Shown one piece after another: positions 1-6,082 of a stretch of DNA of 6,082 nt. Each line of letters opens with the position of its first letter. Within the stretch, counting starts at the first letter, position 1. The stretch is from Brevundimonas sp. UBA2388. GTDB lineage: Bacteria; Pseudomonadota; Alphaproteobacteria; Caulobacterales; Caulobacteraceae. Under the pieces are notes generated by a model. That model saw only the letters and a list, made by a program, of their open reading frames with translations, searched no databases and was not told the DNA's origin. Made by a program: the position numbers and the translations under genes. The stretch covers positions 1 to 6,082 of the forward strand of contig DDSO01000105.1 of NCBI GenBank assembly GCA_002343425.1, in the 5' to 3' direction.

Positions 1-1
1 G

Positions 2-1912
2 CCGGGAATCACCGTCCAGAATCGTCAGAACTACGCCCAGGATCTGCAGATTTCCTCGCGCGGCTTCGGTGCGCGCGCCGCCTTCGGGGTGCGCGGCATT
101 CGCCTGATCAGCGACGGCATTCCGGCTTCGATGCCCGACGGCCAGGGCCAGGCGGCGACCTTCAATCTCGATCGCGCTGCGCGCATGGAGGTTATGCGCG
201 GGCCGATGTCGGCGATCCACGGCAATCATTCCGGCGGCGTCATCCAGTTGTTCACGGTTGACGGCGAGGATCCGCCGAGTGTCGAAGCCCGCGTTGGGGC
301 GGGTAGCTACGGTACCTGGAAGACCGATCTGGCGGCGCAGGGCAGGGCGGGCGAGGTCGGCTACGTGCTCGACGCGTCGCGCTTCGCGACCGACGGGTAT
401 CGTGAGCACAGCGCCGCGGATCGCGACCAGACCCTGGCCAAACTGACCCATGCGCCCGATGGCGAAACCAGGGTGATGTTGATCGCCAGCGGCTTCTCGC
501 AGCAGGCGCAGGATCCGCAGGGCACGACCTGGAAGCGGTTCACGACCGATCCGCGCAGCGCCGAGGAGGCTGCCCTGCTCTACAACACCCGCAAGAGCAT
601 CGACCAGTTGCAGGGCGGGGCCAGCTACGAGCACCGCTTCGGCGACGATATCGTCCAGATCATGGCGTACGCCGGTCAGCGCTCGGTAACCCAGTACCAG
701 TCCATTCCGCGTGCGCTGCAGTTGATCAGCAGTTCGACGCCGGCCGATGATCCGAGGCGCCGGCAGTCCGGCGGCGTCATCGAACTCGACCGCGACTTTT
801 CGGGGCTCTCGGTACGCTGGATCGGGCGCTACGAACTGGGTGGCGGCCGGCTGACGGCGACCGTTGGCCTCGATTACGAAAGGGCCAGCGATGACCGCCG
901 GGGCTATGAAAACTTCATCGGGCAGACCCTGGGCGTCAAGGGGGCGCTGCGTCGCGACGAGGTCAACAGCGCGACCAGCTTCGACCAGTACGTTCAGGCC
1001 GAATGGCTGATCGGCCAATTGAGCGTGACCGGTGGCTTGCGCCACGGCAAAGCGACCTACAAGGTTGTCGACAACTACGTCACCGACGGCAATCAGGACG
1101 ACAGCGGCACCATTACCTACAACAACACGGCGCCTTTGCTGGCGGTGCTCTACCGCCTGACGCCGACGCTCAACGTCTACGCCAGCGCCGCCTGCGGCTT
1201 CGAGACGCCGACGCTCAACGAACTGTTTTACTCCGGGCCGGGCGGTGGCTTCAGCTACGACCTGAAGGCGGCGACCAGCACGCATTTCGAGATCGGCCTC
1301 AAGGCCCTCATCGGCAACGACAGCCGGCTCGATCTCGCACTCTTCGACATTCGTACCGCCAACGAACTGGCGGTCAAGTCGAGCTTCGGCGGCCGCACCA
1401 GTTACCAGAATGTGGCGCAGACCACGCGCCGGGGGGTCGAGGTTGCGGTCGACAGCCGCTGGGCAGGCGATTTCACGACGCGGATCGCGTACAGTGGGCT
1501 CGTCGCCCGCTATGCCGAACCTTTCGTGACCGTTGTCCTCGGCGCGCCGACGTTCATCGAGGCCGGCCGCTATCTGCCGGGGATCCCCGGGCACACGCTG
1601 TTCGGCGAACTGGTCTGGCGCCAGCCGGCCGGCGGCTGGCATGCCGGGATCGAAGGAATCGCCCGCAGCAAGGTCTATGTCGAGGATAGCAACACCCAGC
1701 AGGCGGCGCCGGCCTACGCCATCGCCAACCTGCGCGTTGGCTTCGATCAGCGGCGCGGGGCCCTGCGCTACGGCGGGTTCCTGCGTCTCGACAACGTCTT
1801 CGACCGCCAGTATGCGGGGTCGGTGGTCGTCAGCGACGCCAACGGGCGCTACTACGAAGCGGCGCCGGGCCGCAACTGGCTGGCCGGGATCAGCGCCAGC
1901 TACTCCTACTGA
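2..1912 (+). CDS. TonB-dependent outer-membrane receptor, YncD/PqqU-like, 5'-truncated by the window
   Basis: This gene encodes an outer-membrane beta-barrel receptor that takes up a scarce ligand using energy from TonB-ExbB-ExbD. The frame is open from base 2, so the signal peptide, TonB box and start of the plug lie outside the window; the GTG at 89 is internal. 636 residues remain. The plug fills roughly residues 1-85. It contains RQNYAQDLQISSRGFG (8-23), a DGIP motif, PDGQGQ, and the MRGPMSAIHGNHSGGVI segment typical of receptor plugs. The rest is barrel, with a GFETPTLNEL motif (about 399-408) and a late LRLDNVFDRQYAGSVV motif. It ends in aromatic SYSY, as expected for Bam-dependent insertion. 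From memory, the plug closely resembles E. coli YncD (PqqU), the pyrroloquinoline quinone receptor of about 700 residues, so about 50-90 residues are probably missing. The receptor class is near certain; PQQ as ligand is only inferred. It converges with the GTPase gene and overlaps its stop. Confidence 0.93.
   Translation, partial: PGITVQNRQNYAQDLQISSRGFGARAAFGVRGIRLISDGIPASMPDGQGQAATFNLDRAARMEVMRGPMSAIHGNHSGGVIQLFTVDGEDPPSVEARVGAGSYGTWKTDLAAQGRAGEVGYVLDASRFATDGYREHSAADRDQTLAKLTHAPDGETRVMLIASGFSQQAQDPQGTTWKRFTTDPRSAEEAALLYNTRKSIDQLQGGASYEHRFGDDIVQIMAYAGQRSVTQYQSIPRALQLISSSTPADDPRRRQSGGVIELDRDFSGLSVRWIGRYELGGGRLTATVGLDYERASDDRRGYENFIGQTLGVKGALRRDEVNSATSFDQYVQAEWLIGQLSVTGGLRHGKATYKVVDNYVTDGNQDDSGTITYNNTAPLLAVLYRLTPTLNVYASAACGFETPTLNELFYSGPGGGFSYDLKAATSTHFEIGLKALIGNDSRLDLALFDIRTANELAVKSSFGGRTSYQNVAQTTRRGVEVAVDSRWAGDFTTRIAYSGLVARYAEPFVTVVLGAPTFIEAGRYLPGIPGHTLFGELVWRQPAGGWHAGIEGIARSKVYVEDSNTQQAAPAYAIANLRVGFDQRRGALRYGGFLRLDNVFDRQYAGSVVVSDANGRYYEAAPGRNWLAGISASYSY
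1906..1912. other. Tail-to-tail overlap of convergent stop codons
   Basis: The receptor gene ends with TGA at 1910-1912 on the plus strand. The GTPase gene ends with TAG at 1908-1906 on the minus strand. The two coding regions therefore share seven bases and leave no intergenic space for a terminator. Each transcript must run into the antisense of its neighbour unless it stops inside the other gene. I see no hairpin followed by a T-run on either side. Confidence 0.9.
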
Positions 1913-3450
1913 GGGAAGCCGGGGTCGGTCGCGGCCGGCTGCGGGATGTGGCTGCCCTCGCCGCCACGGGGGAAGATCTCCGTGGCGAAGACCTGCGAAT
2001 CGGGATAGAGCTGGTTCAGGGTCGATCCGAGCAGGTTGTCGATGACGCGGCTCAGCCTTCTTTCCAGCCAGTCCGATCCCGAGAGCCCGATCCGGCCGCC
2101 CCAGATTTCGGCGAGCGGACCCGACTGCGCGGCGACGGCGGCCTCGATGGTCGAACTCCAGTACGCCGGATGCTCCGACCGGCTCCATTCGCCGCGGCCC
2201 CTTCCGAAGTGCGCGACGGCCAGGTAGAGGAGCAGCGACTCCTTGAGTATCCTGTTCAGGCCAGCGTCGCCCCAGCTGACGGTGGTGCCGTCCGTGCCCT
2301 TGTAGACGTTGTAGCCCCTGGCGATGCCGGCGGCACCGAGGGCGCCAAGCCCGGCGCCGGCCAGCGCGCCGGCTCCCAGTGTCAGGCCGCCGGCCATGAG
2401 GTCCGCCGCGAGTCCGGAAATGGCGCCACCCAGGATCGCGCCGACGGTCCCGAAGGCGCCCTCGTCCAGGGGTTCATCGACCCTCCAGTCAGCCGCCAGA
2501 CGCTGCAACACCTGTTCCGCGGCGCGCCCCTTGAGTCCGTGGATGGAAATCAGTTGATCTGTAAGGGCGCGCAGGTTTTTCGCGGCGCGCTCTTCCAGGG
2601 CCTGCATCGCGCACGCTTCGGGATCTGGTTTGCCGTCGCCCCCGATGCCGATCGCCCGCCCGACCTTTCTGATGGTTGAGGAAAGTCGACGGTCGGCAAC
2701 ACGCTGGCGATCCCTGGCCAGGGTAGCGAGATATCTCGCGATCGCTTCGGCAGACGCGCGATAGGCAGCCAGCCGCTGCACCTTCCAGGCTTCCCGAAGC
2801 GACTTGAAGGCCGCCTGTTTCGCGTCGGGCAGGGCGCGGGCGACGGCGTCGAGCAGGGAGAATTCCTGAACCCAGCAGCGCGCGAAGGCATCGAGCGACA
2901 TGACCTCCCTGACGAAGCCGTACCGGGAAACGCAGTCACGCCACAGGTTCTTCTCGGCTTCCTCGACGTCTCTTGGGCGCGGTTCTCCCATCTGGTTGAG
3001 TAACACCAGAACGGGCTTGCCGATCCACGAGAGGATTTCCATTTCGGCGAGGACGTAGGCGGCGTCCGCCGGGTTCTCCGAAGCATTGACCAGGTACAGC
3101 ACGACGTCCGACTGGTCGCGAACGGTCTTCAGCACCTGCTGGCTCGACCACGATGCCTTGTCCCGCCAGCGATCCCAGATTTCGGCAAGAAACCAGCCGA
3201 TCGGATTGCTTCTCTGGCGCAAGCGCCTGGCCAACCGGATGCTGTCGCCAAATCCGGGCGTGTCCCACAGGGTGAGGAGGTGTCCCTCCGCGCTCCTGAT
3301 CATGGCATGGGGTTCGGAAACCGTGGTCACATGCGGCGCATCACGGACTTCCCCGATGTCCCGGCCGAGGAGGGTTCGCGCCAAGGTCGTCTTGCCGACG
3401 TTGGTATGCGAGACGAGACTCAGTTCGATTCTGGATGTGGCGTCGCTCAC
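1906..3450 (-). CDS. P-loop GTPase with C-terminal DUF3482-type region
   Basis: This is a predicted GTP-binding protein of 514 residues, or 520 if the GTG at 3468 is used. The N-terminal G domain has a P-loop SHTNVGKT (14-21), with Ser where Gly is usual at the first Walker A position. It has a switch-I-like HVTT (40-43) and a G3 motif DTPG (63-66). The NKxD position is occupied by NQMG (152-155), so guanine specificity may be altered. A helical, charged middle (about 205-315) leads to a Gly/Ala-rich hydrophobic stretch (334-378) that could form a membrane-inserting hairpin, and then a C-terminal domain rich in Trp and Leu. The architecture matches proteins annotated as GTPase/DUF3482, which usually sit beside a DUF2868 gene, as here. 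I chose the GTG at 3450 because AAGGA lies six bases upstream. The GTG at 3468 would instead give a 4-base GTGA overlap with the upstream stop but has no clear ribosome site. The cellular function is unknown; a membrane-associated switch working with its operon partner is an inference. Confidence 0.88.
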   Translation of the reverse strand: MSDATSRIELSLVSHTNVGKTTLARTLLGRDIGEVRDAPHVTTVSEPHAMIRSAEGHLLTLWDTPGFGDSIRLARRLRQRSNPIGWFLAEIWDRWRDKASWSSQQVLKTVRDQSDVVLYLVNASENPADAAYVLAEMEILSWIGKPVLVLLNQMGEPRPRDVEEAEKNLWRDCVSRYGFVREVMSLDAFARCWVQEFSLLDAVARALPDAKQAAFKSLREAWKVQRLAAYRASAEAIARYLATLARDRQRVADRRLSSTIRKVGRAIGIGGDGKPDPEACAMQALEERAAKNLRALTDQLISIHGLKGRAAEQVLQRLAADWRVDEPLDEGAFGTVGAILGGAISGLAADLMAGGLTLGAGALAGAGLGALGAAGIARGYNVYKGTDGTTVSWGDAGLNRILKESLLLYLAVAHFGRGRGEWSRSEHPAYWSSTIEAAVAAQSGPLAEIWGGRIGLSGSDWLERRLSRVIDNLLGSTLNQLYPDSQVFATEIFPRGGEGSHIPQPAATDPGFPQ

Positions 3451-3456
3451 CTGCGG

Positions 3457-3461
3457 TCCTT
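3457..3461 (-). promoter_or_regulatory. Shine-Dalgarno site that decides the GTPase start
   Basis: On the minus strand this reads AAGGA, six bases before the GTG at 3450-3448. The alternative GTG at 3468-3466 is preceded by no purine-rich motif, although it forms a GTGA overlap with the DUF2868 stop. The site therefore favours the shorter protein, while reinitiation at the overlap remains possible. Confidence 0.55.
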
Positions 3462-3464
3462 GCG

Positions 3465-4913
3465 TCACGAGTCAGTGGCGAATCCAAGTCCGGCAAAGGC
3501 TTGCGCCGCGTCCGCCCGGGTCAGGTCGCAGAAGGCATGGTCAAGCGACGCGGCAGCGAAGAAGCGGGACCACAGCGCCCGCCGCTCATCCAGGCGCTCG
3601 CCGTGATTCCCGAAGCGCTTGAGAAAGGCGCTTTCGTCGACGATGCCGACGACGCGCGGCCCCTGGCGGGTTCCCGCTTGCAGCGTCCGGAGCAGGACAC
3701 CGTGCGCTTCGTCCTCGGGCGTCGCGGTCAGGCTGAACACGACGAAGCGCGCGGCGAGATCGGGGGAGGAGATGGCGTCGGGAGGGTTGTCTTCTTGGCC
3801 GATCGGGATCGGATCGAGTATTTCGAGTCGGGCATCGCTGTTGAACAGTGCCTGAACGATTCCGTTCAACCCCAGCACGACCTGGGGGGTAATGTGGTAA
3901 GCATAGGGGACGACGACAACCTTGGCAACGGTCCCGCGGAACCGGCGCAACAGGCGCTGATAGTACGCCTCCCGCAGATCGACGGGGAACCTCCGCTGCA
4001 ACCGCTTTTGCGCGAGCCAGGCCCAGCCTGCGAGCAACAGCCGCGGCAACACGACCAGGAGTCCGAGCGTCAGCGCAATCCGGTGAATCCACGGAGCGGC
4101 CCCGACCCCGGCCGGGTGCTGTGCCAGATCGAGCGCCGCGAGTTCGTCGGGGGCGGGTGGCGGCATGCCGAACAGCGAGGGGATCGCGCCGATGACCGCC
4201 GTCACATACCACTCCACGACGCGGGCCGCGGCAGGAACGAAAGTGCTCTTCCATCCAGCAACGTACTCGTTGAAGAAGCCACGGTAATACAGCGAGACGA
4301 TGATGCCGGCGGCGAATGCGGCGGCAGCCAGGTGAAGCAGCCGGCTGACGTAGGCCTTGGACAGCGGAAAGGAAACCCGACTCCAGTCGCTCCAGTACGC
4401 GGTCCGGAACGATGCATTGGCCTCGTCGGCAGCGGTCCCGCGGAAGCGGCCGACAACCGCGGCAACGGCCCGGCGCAGCGGACCGGGTGCTGCCGCCGGG
4501 CGGCCGAAAAGGCGGCCGGTCGCCTCTGCCAACAGGAGTGCGTAGACCGCCATGTTCCAGAGCAGCAGCCCGAAGAGCGGAAGCGAAGTCAGGTTGATGA
4601 GGTTGTCCGGGCCGACCTGGTCGACCAATACCCCGGAAACCAGCGCCGACCCAACCAGTACCCAGCCAAGCCACTCATGCCAGTTGGAGTCGGTTTTCAG
4701 GCGTGCCAGATTCGGCTGCCGCGAGGTGATCGTCTCCCAGGCCAGCTCTGCGCGGCGCCGGATGAAGGTCTCGTCGCTGGCGTTCGCGCCGACTTCCTGC
4801 GCCGCCCTGTCACCGGCCAGCGCGGAATCCGCCCGAGACCACGAATTCCCAGGCTGCGCCGCGGTCTCGAAGGCCTTGACCAGGCACACGGTGCGCGCCG
4901 AGTCCTCAGTCAT
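3465..4913 (-). CDS. DUF2868-type multi-pass inner-membrane protein
   Basis: This is a 482-residue predicted inner-membrane protein. The cytosolic N-terminus (1-78) carries LVKAFET (11-17) and an RRRAELAWE helix (52-60), which I recall as typical of the DUF2868 family. Hydrophobic segments at about 80-98 and 105-130 form a first membrane hairpin. Further segments lie at about 192-210 and 277-300, with a weaker one near 225-248. A soluble alpha/beta-looking C-terminal domain follows (about 328-480), with strands such as KVVVVPYAY and RVVGIVDES. No enzymatic motif is visible. ATG at 4913 is the longest available start; the upstream ribosome site is weak. It is the first gene of a two-gene minus-strand operon, and its TGA (3467-3465) overlaps or nearly touches the GTPase start, which suggests translational coupling. 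The family assignment rests on remembered similarity plus the GTPase/DUF3482 neighbour. The role is unknown; a membrane anchor or effector for the GTPase is my inference. Confidence 0.85.
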   Translation of the reverse strand: MTEDSARTVCLVKAFETAAQPGNSWSRADSALAGDRAAQEVGANASDETFIRRRAELAWETITSRQPNLARLKTDSNWHEWLGWVLVGSALVSGVLVDQVGPDNLINLTSLPLFGLLLWNMAVYALLLAEATGRLFGRPAAAPGPLRRAVAAVVGRFRGTAADEANASFRTAYWSDWSRVSFPLSKAYVSRLLHLAAAAFAAGIIVSLYYRGFFNEYVAGWKSTFVPAAARVVEWYVTAVIGAIPSLFGMPPPAPDELAALDLAQHPAGVGAAPWIHRIALTLGLLVVLPRLLLAGWAWLAQKRLQRRFPVDLREAYYQRLLRRFRGTVAKVVVVPYAYHITPQVVLGLNGIVQALFNSDARLEILDPIPIGQEDNPPDAISSPDLAARFVVFSLTATPEDEAHGVLLRTLQAGTRQGPRVVGIVDESAFLKRFGNHGERLDERRALWSRFFAAASLDHAFCDLTRADAAQAFAGLGFATDS

Positions 4914-5055
4914 TCGGGCCGGCCTGGGTCAAGAGCACGATCATGGTGGTTGTTGCTGCGCACGCGACAGGGCAAGAGCTTGTCATACATCGGCGCGGTC
5001 TTGCAAGCCTGTCCGGTGTCGGCGGGAAACGCCCAGGCAAGGCCGGGCCGGGGAG

Positions 5056-5084
5056 TTGCATCACCTGTCGTGGAAGAACATAAT
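5056..5084 (+). promoter_or_regulatory. Candidate sigma70-type promoter for the DUF2092 operon
   Basis: TTGCAT (5056-5061) is followed, after a 17-base spacer, by CATAAT (5079-5084). The -10 matches the consensus at five of six positions and the -35 at three of six, with ideal spacing, in an otherwise GC-rich region. Transcription would start near 5091, giving a leader of about 130 bases before the start codon at 5225. This is a prediction by eye. Confidence 0.45.
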
Positions 5085-5213
5085 GCGCCGGTCGTATGGA
5101 GTCGGACCGAATGCTTGCGGGTAACGTCATCTGCGATCGCACCGATGAAACAGCAGAGTTGCACGACACGGCGGGCTGCCGGCCAAATGGCTCGAAATAT
5201 GTTTTCCCAACCC

Positions 5214-5218
5214 AGGAG
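5214..5218 (+). promoter_or_regulatory. Shine-Dalgarno site for the DUF2092 gene
   Basis: AGGAG lies six bases before the ATG at 5225. It fixes this start over the in-frame ATG at 5096 and places the signal peptide at the true N-terminus. Confidence 0.85.
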
Positions 5219-5224
5219 ATAACC

Positions 5225-6001
5225 ATGGTACGCAAGAAACTGGTGCTCAGCCTGCTGGCAGTCGTGCTTGCAGCGCCCGGCATCCATGCCCAGACCGCGC
5301 CCGCTGCTGACGCCGCCGCACCGGCGGCGGCGAATGCGGTCGATCCAGCTTCGATCCAGGCCCTCAAGGACATGGGCTCCCATCTGCAAACCCTGAAGCG
5401 CTTCCACGTATCCACCGAACTGACTGGCGAGCGGGTTCTCGCCGACGGTCAGAAGCTGCAGCATACGGCGACGGCGGACATGGATGTCGAGCGTCCGAAC
5501 CGGCTGCACGCCCGGATGTGGAGCGCCCGGGCCGAACGCGAACTGATCTACGACGGCAAGACGGTCACCCTCTTTACCCCGGCGCAAAAGTATTACTCGA
5601 CCATCGAGTTTTCCGGAAACCTCGGCGAGCTGATCAAGAGGCTGGAAGATCGCTACGGCGTGGAAGTGCCGTTGGCGGACATGTTCGTCTGGGGCACGCC
5701 GGCGGCGACGTTCGACAAGATCGAATCGGCGATGAACGCCGGCCAGGACTTCATCGGCAAGGATCTTTGTGACCACTACGCCTTCCGCCAGGGATTGTTC
5801 GACTGGCAGATCTGGATCACTGTCGGCGACAAGCCGCTGCCGCGCAAGCTGGTTATCACCAATCGCGGCGACGAAGCGCGCCCGCAATCGGTCTCGCTGA
5901 TCGACTGGAACCTGAAGCCGACGTTCAAGGACTCGGTCTTCAAGTTCACGCCACCCAAGGGCGCGACCGCCGTAGAGATTCGTCCGCTGGTCCAGAAGTA
6001 A
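5225..6001 (+). CDS. Secreted periplasmic DUF2092-family protein
   Basis: This is a 258-residue exported protein. The ATG at 5225 has a strong AGGAG site. The protein begins with a classic signal peptide: basic MVRKK, hydrophobic core LVLSLLAVVLAA, and likely cleavage after IHA at residue 22. An Ala/Pro-rich linker (about 23-40) follows. The mature domain then shows features I recall from DUF2092: an early LQTLKRFHVSTE strand, a YDGKTVTLFTPAQKYYST segment, and the C-D-H-Y-A-F-R...DWQIWI block followed by PRKLVITN. Alternating strands like these suggest a LolA/LolB-type curved beta-sheet that could bind lipid or another hydrophobic ligand. That fold assignment is family-based inference, and no biochemical function is known to me. 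There is no lipobox cysteine, so it should be soluble in the periplasm; the only cysteine is in the CDHYAFR motif. It is the first gene of a plus-strand operon, and its stop overlaps the ribosome site of the next gene. Confidence 0.88.
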   Translation: MVRKKLVLSLLAVVLAAPGIHAQTAPAADAAAPAAANAVDPASIQALKDMGSHLQTLKRFHVSTELTGERVLADGQKLQHTATADMDVERPNRLHARMWSARAERELIYDGKTVTLFTPAQKYYSTIEFSGNLGELIKRLEDRYGVEVPLADMFVWGTPAATFDKIESAMNAGQDFIGKDLCDHYAFRQGLFDWQIWITVGDKPLPRKLVITNRGDEARPQSVSLIDWNLKPTFKDSVFKFTPPKGATAVEIRPLVQK

Positions 6002-6006
6002 AGGAG
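6001..6006 (+). promoter_or_regulatory. Shine-Dalgarno site for the last, partial gene
   Basis: AAGGAG begins on the last base of the DUF2092 stop codon (TAA, 5999-6001) and lies seven bases before the ATG at 6014. It supports a real gene start despite the short visible coding region, and translation coupled to the DUF2092 gene. Confidence 0.85.
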
Positions 6007-6013
6007 CGCCACC

Positions 6014-6082
6014 ATGAAAAAGTCATTCAGCAAGTTCTTCCTGGCCCCGCTGACGGTTCTCGTTCTGGCCAGTTTCGCCATG
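6014..6082 (+). CDS. Start of a secreted or membrane-anchored protein, truncated by the window end
   Basis: Only 23 codons are visible. They read MKKSFSKFFLAPLTVLVLASFAM: a basic start followed by a hydrophobic core, as in a Sec signal peptide or N-terminal membrane anchor. The ATG is preceded by AAGGAG with seven-base spacing and lies 12 bases after the DUF2092 stop, so the two genes are almost certainly co-transcribed and both products act in the envelope. The family cannot be identified from this fragment. Confidence 0.8.
   Translation, partial: MKKSFSKFFLAPLTVLVLASFAM

Larger units (their letters stand above)
4914..5224. other. Divergent intergenic region
   Basis: These 311 bases separate the leftward DUF2868 start from the rightward DUF2092 start, so they must hold promoters for both operons. 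I can support one rightward promoter and one rightward ribosome site, listed separately. No convincing leftward -10/-35 pair, long inverted repeat, riboswitch-like structure, tRNA or small gene stands out. The DUF2092 frame stays open back to an ATG at 5096. That extension has no secretion-like character and is best read as untranslated leader. Confidence 0.6.

Noticed and set aside
1003..1689. A 228-codon frame on the plus strand inside the receptor gene
   Set aside because: It is an out-of-frame reading of the receptor barrel, dominated by Arg and Gln, with no start signal.
1917..1940. Inverted repeat AGCCGG/CCGGCT just after the receptor stop as a terminator
   Set aside because: The stem is only six pairs with a 12-base loop and no T-run follows. 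It also lies in GTPase coding sequence, where such GC-rich matches arise by chance.
4914..5055. Leftward promoter for the DUF2868 operon
   Set aside because: Fragments such as TTGCAA and TATGAC appear on the minus strand, but with about 13 bases between them, too short for a sigma70 promoter. No better pair was seen.
3435..5222. A 595-codon open frame on the plus strand across the DUF2868 gene
   Set aside because: It is antisense to a gene with clear membrane segments. Its translation is rich in Arg, Gly, Pro and Gln with no domain, signal or ribosome site, as expected for a shadow frame in GC-rich DNA.
5096..5224. A 43-residue N-terminal extension of the DUF2092 protein from the ATG at 5096
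   Set aside because: It would bury the signal peptide inside the protein and lacks a ribosome site, whereas the ATG at 5225 has AGGAG at ideal spacing.
4910..5887. A 325-codon open frame on the minus strand across the DUF2092 gene
   Set aside because: It is antisense to a gene with a signal peptide, a good ribosome site and family motifs. Its composition looks random and it crosses the intergenic region.

Overview
The window looks like a piece of chromosome from a GC-rich Gram-negative bacterium, most likely a betaproteobacterium of the Rhodocyclales type. This is a soft inference. It rests on the high GC with GC-rich third codon positions, an outer-membrane TonB-dependent receptor, periplasmic signal peptides, and a gene pair (DUF2868 + GTPase/DUF3482) that I associate with Beta- and Gammaproteobacteria. 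There are no rRNA or tRNA genes, mobile elements, CRISPR arrays or integration signatures.

Layout: (1) Positions 2-1912, plus strand: a TonB-dependent outer-membrane receptor cut off at its 5' end. Its plug domain resembles E. coli YncD/PqqU. (2) Positions 1906-4913, minus strand: a tightly coupled two-gene operon. The upstream gene (3465-4913) encodes a multi-pass membrane protein of the DUF2868 type. The downstream gene (1906-3450, or 3468 with an alternative start) encodes a P-loop GTPase with a C-terminal DUF3482-type region. The GTPase gene converges on the receptor gene, and their stop codons overlap on opposite strands. (3) Positions 4914-5224: a divergent intergenic region with a plausible sigma70-type promoter for the rightward genes. 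(4) Positions 5225-6001, plus strand: a secreted periplasmic DUF2092 protein. It is followed 12 bases later by a second secreted or membrane-anchored protein (from 6014) that runs off the window. The two have strong Shine-Dalgarno sites and look like one operon.

How the genes work together: the receptor probably imports a small ligand, with PQQ the leading family-based guess. The DUF2868/GTPase pair is likely a membrane protein with its cytoplasmic GTPase partner. Its function is not known to me, and it is the best candidate here for an undescribed system. The DUF2092 operon is a separate envelope-directed transcription unit. Nothing in the sequence links the three units functionally beyond a shared cell-envelope theme.
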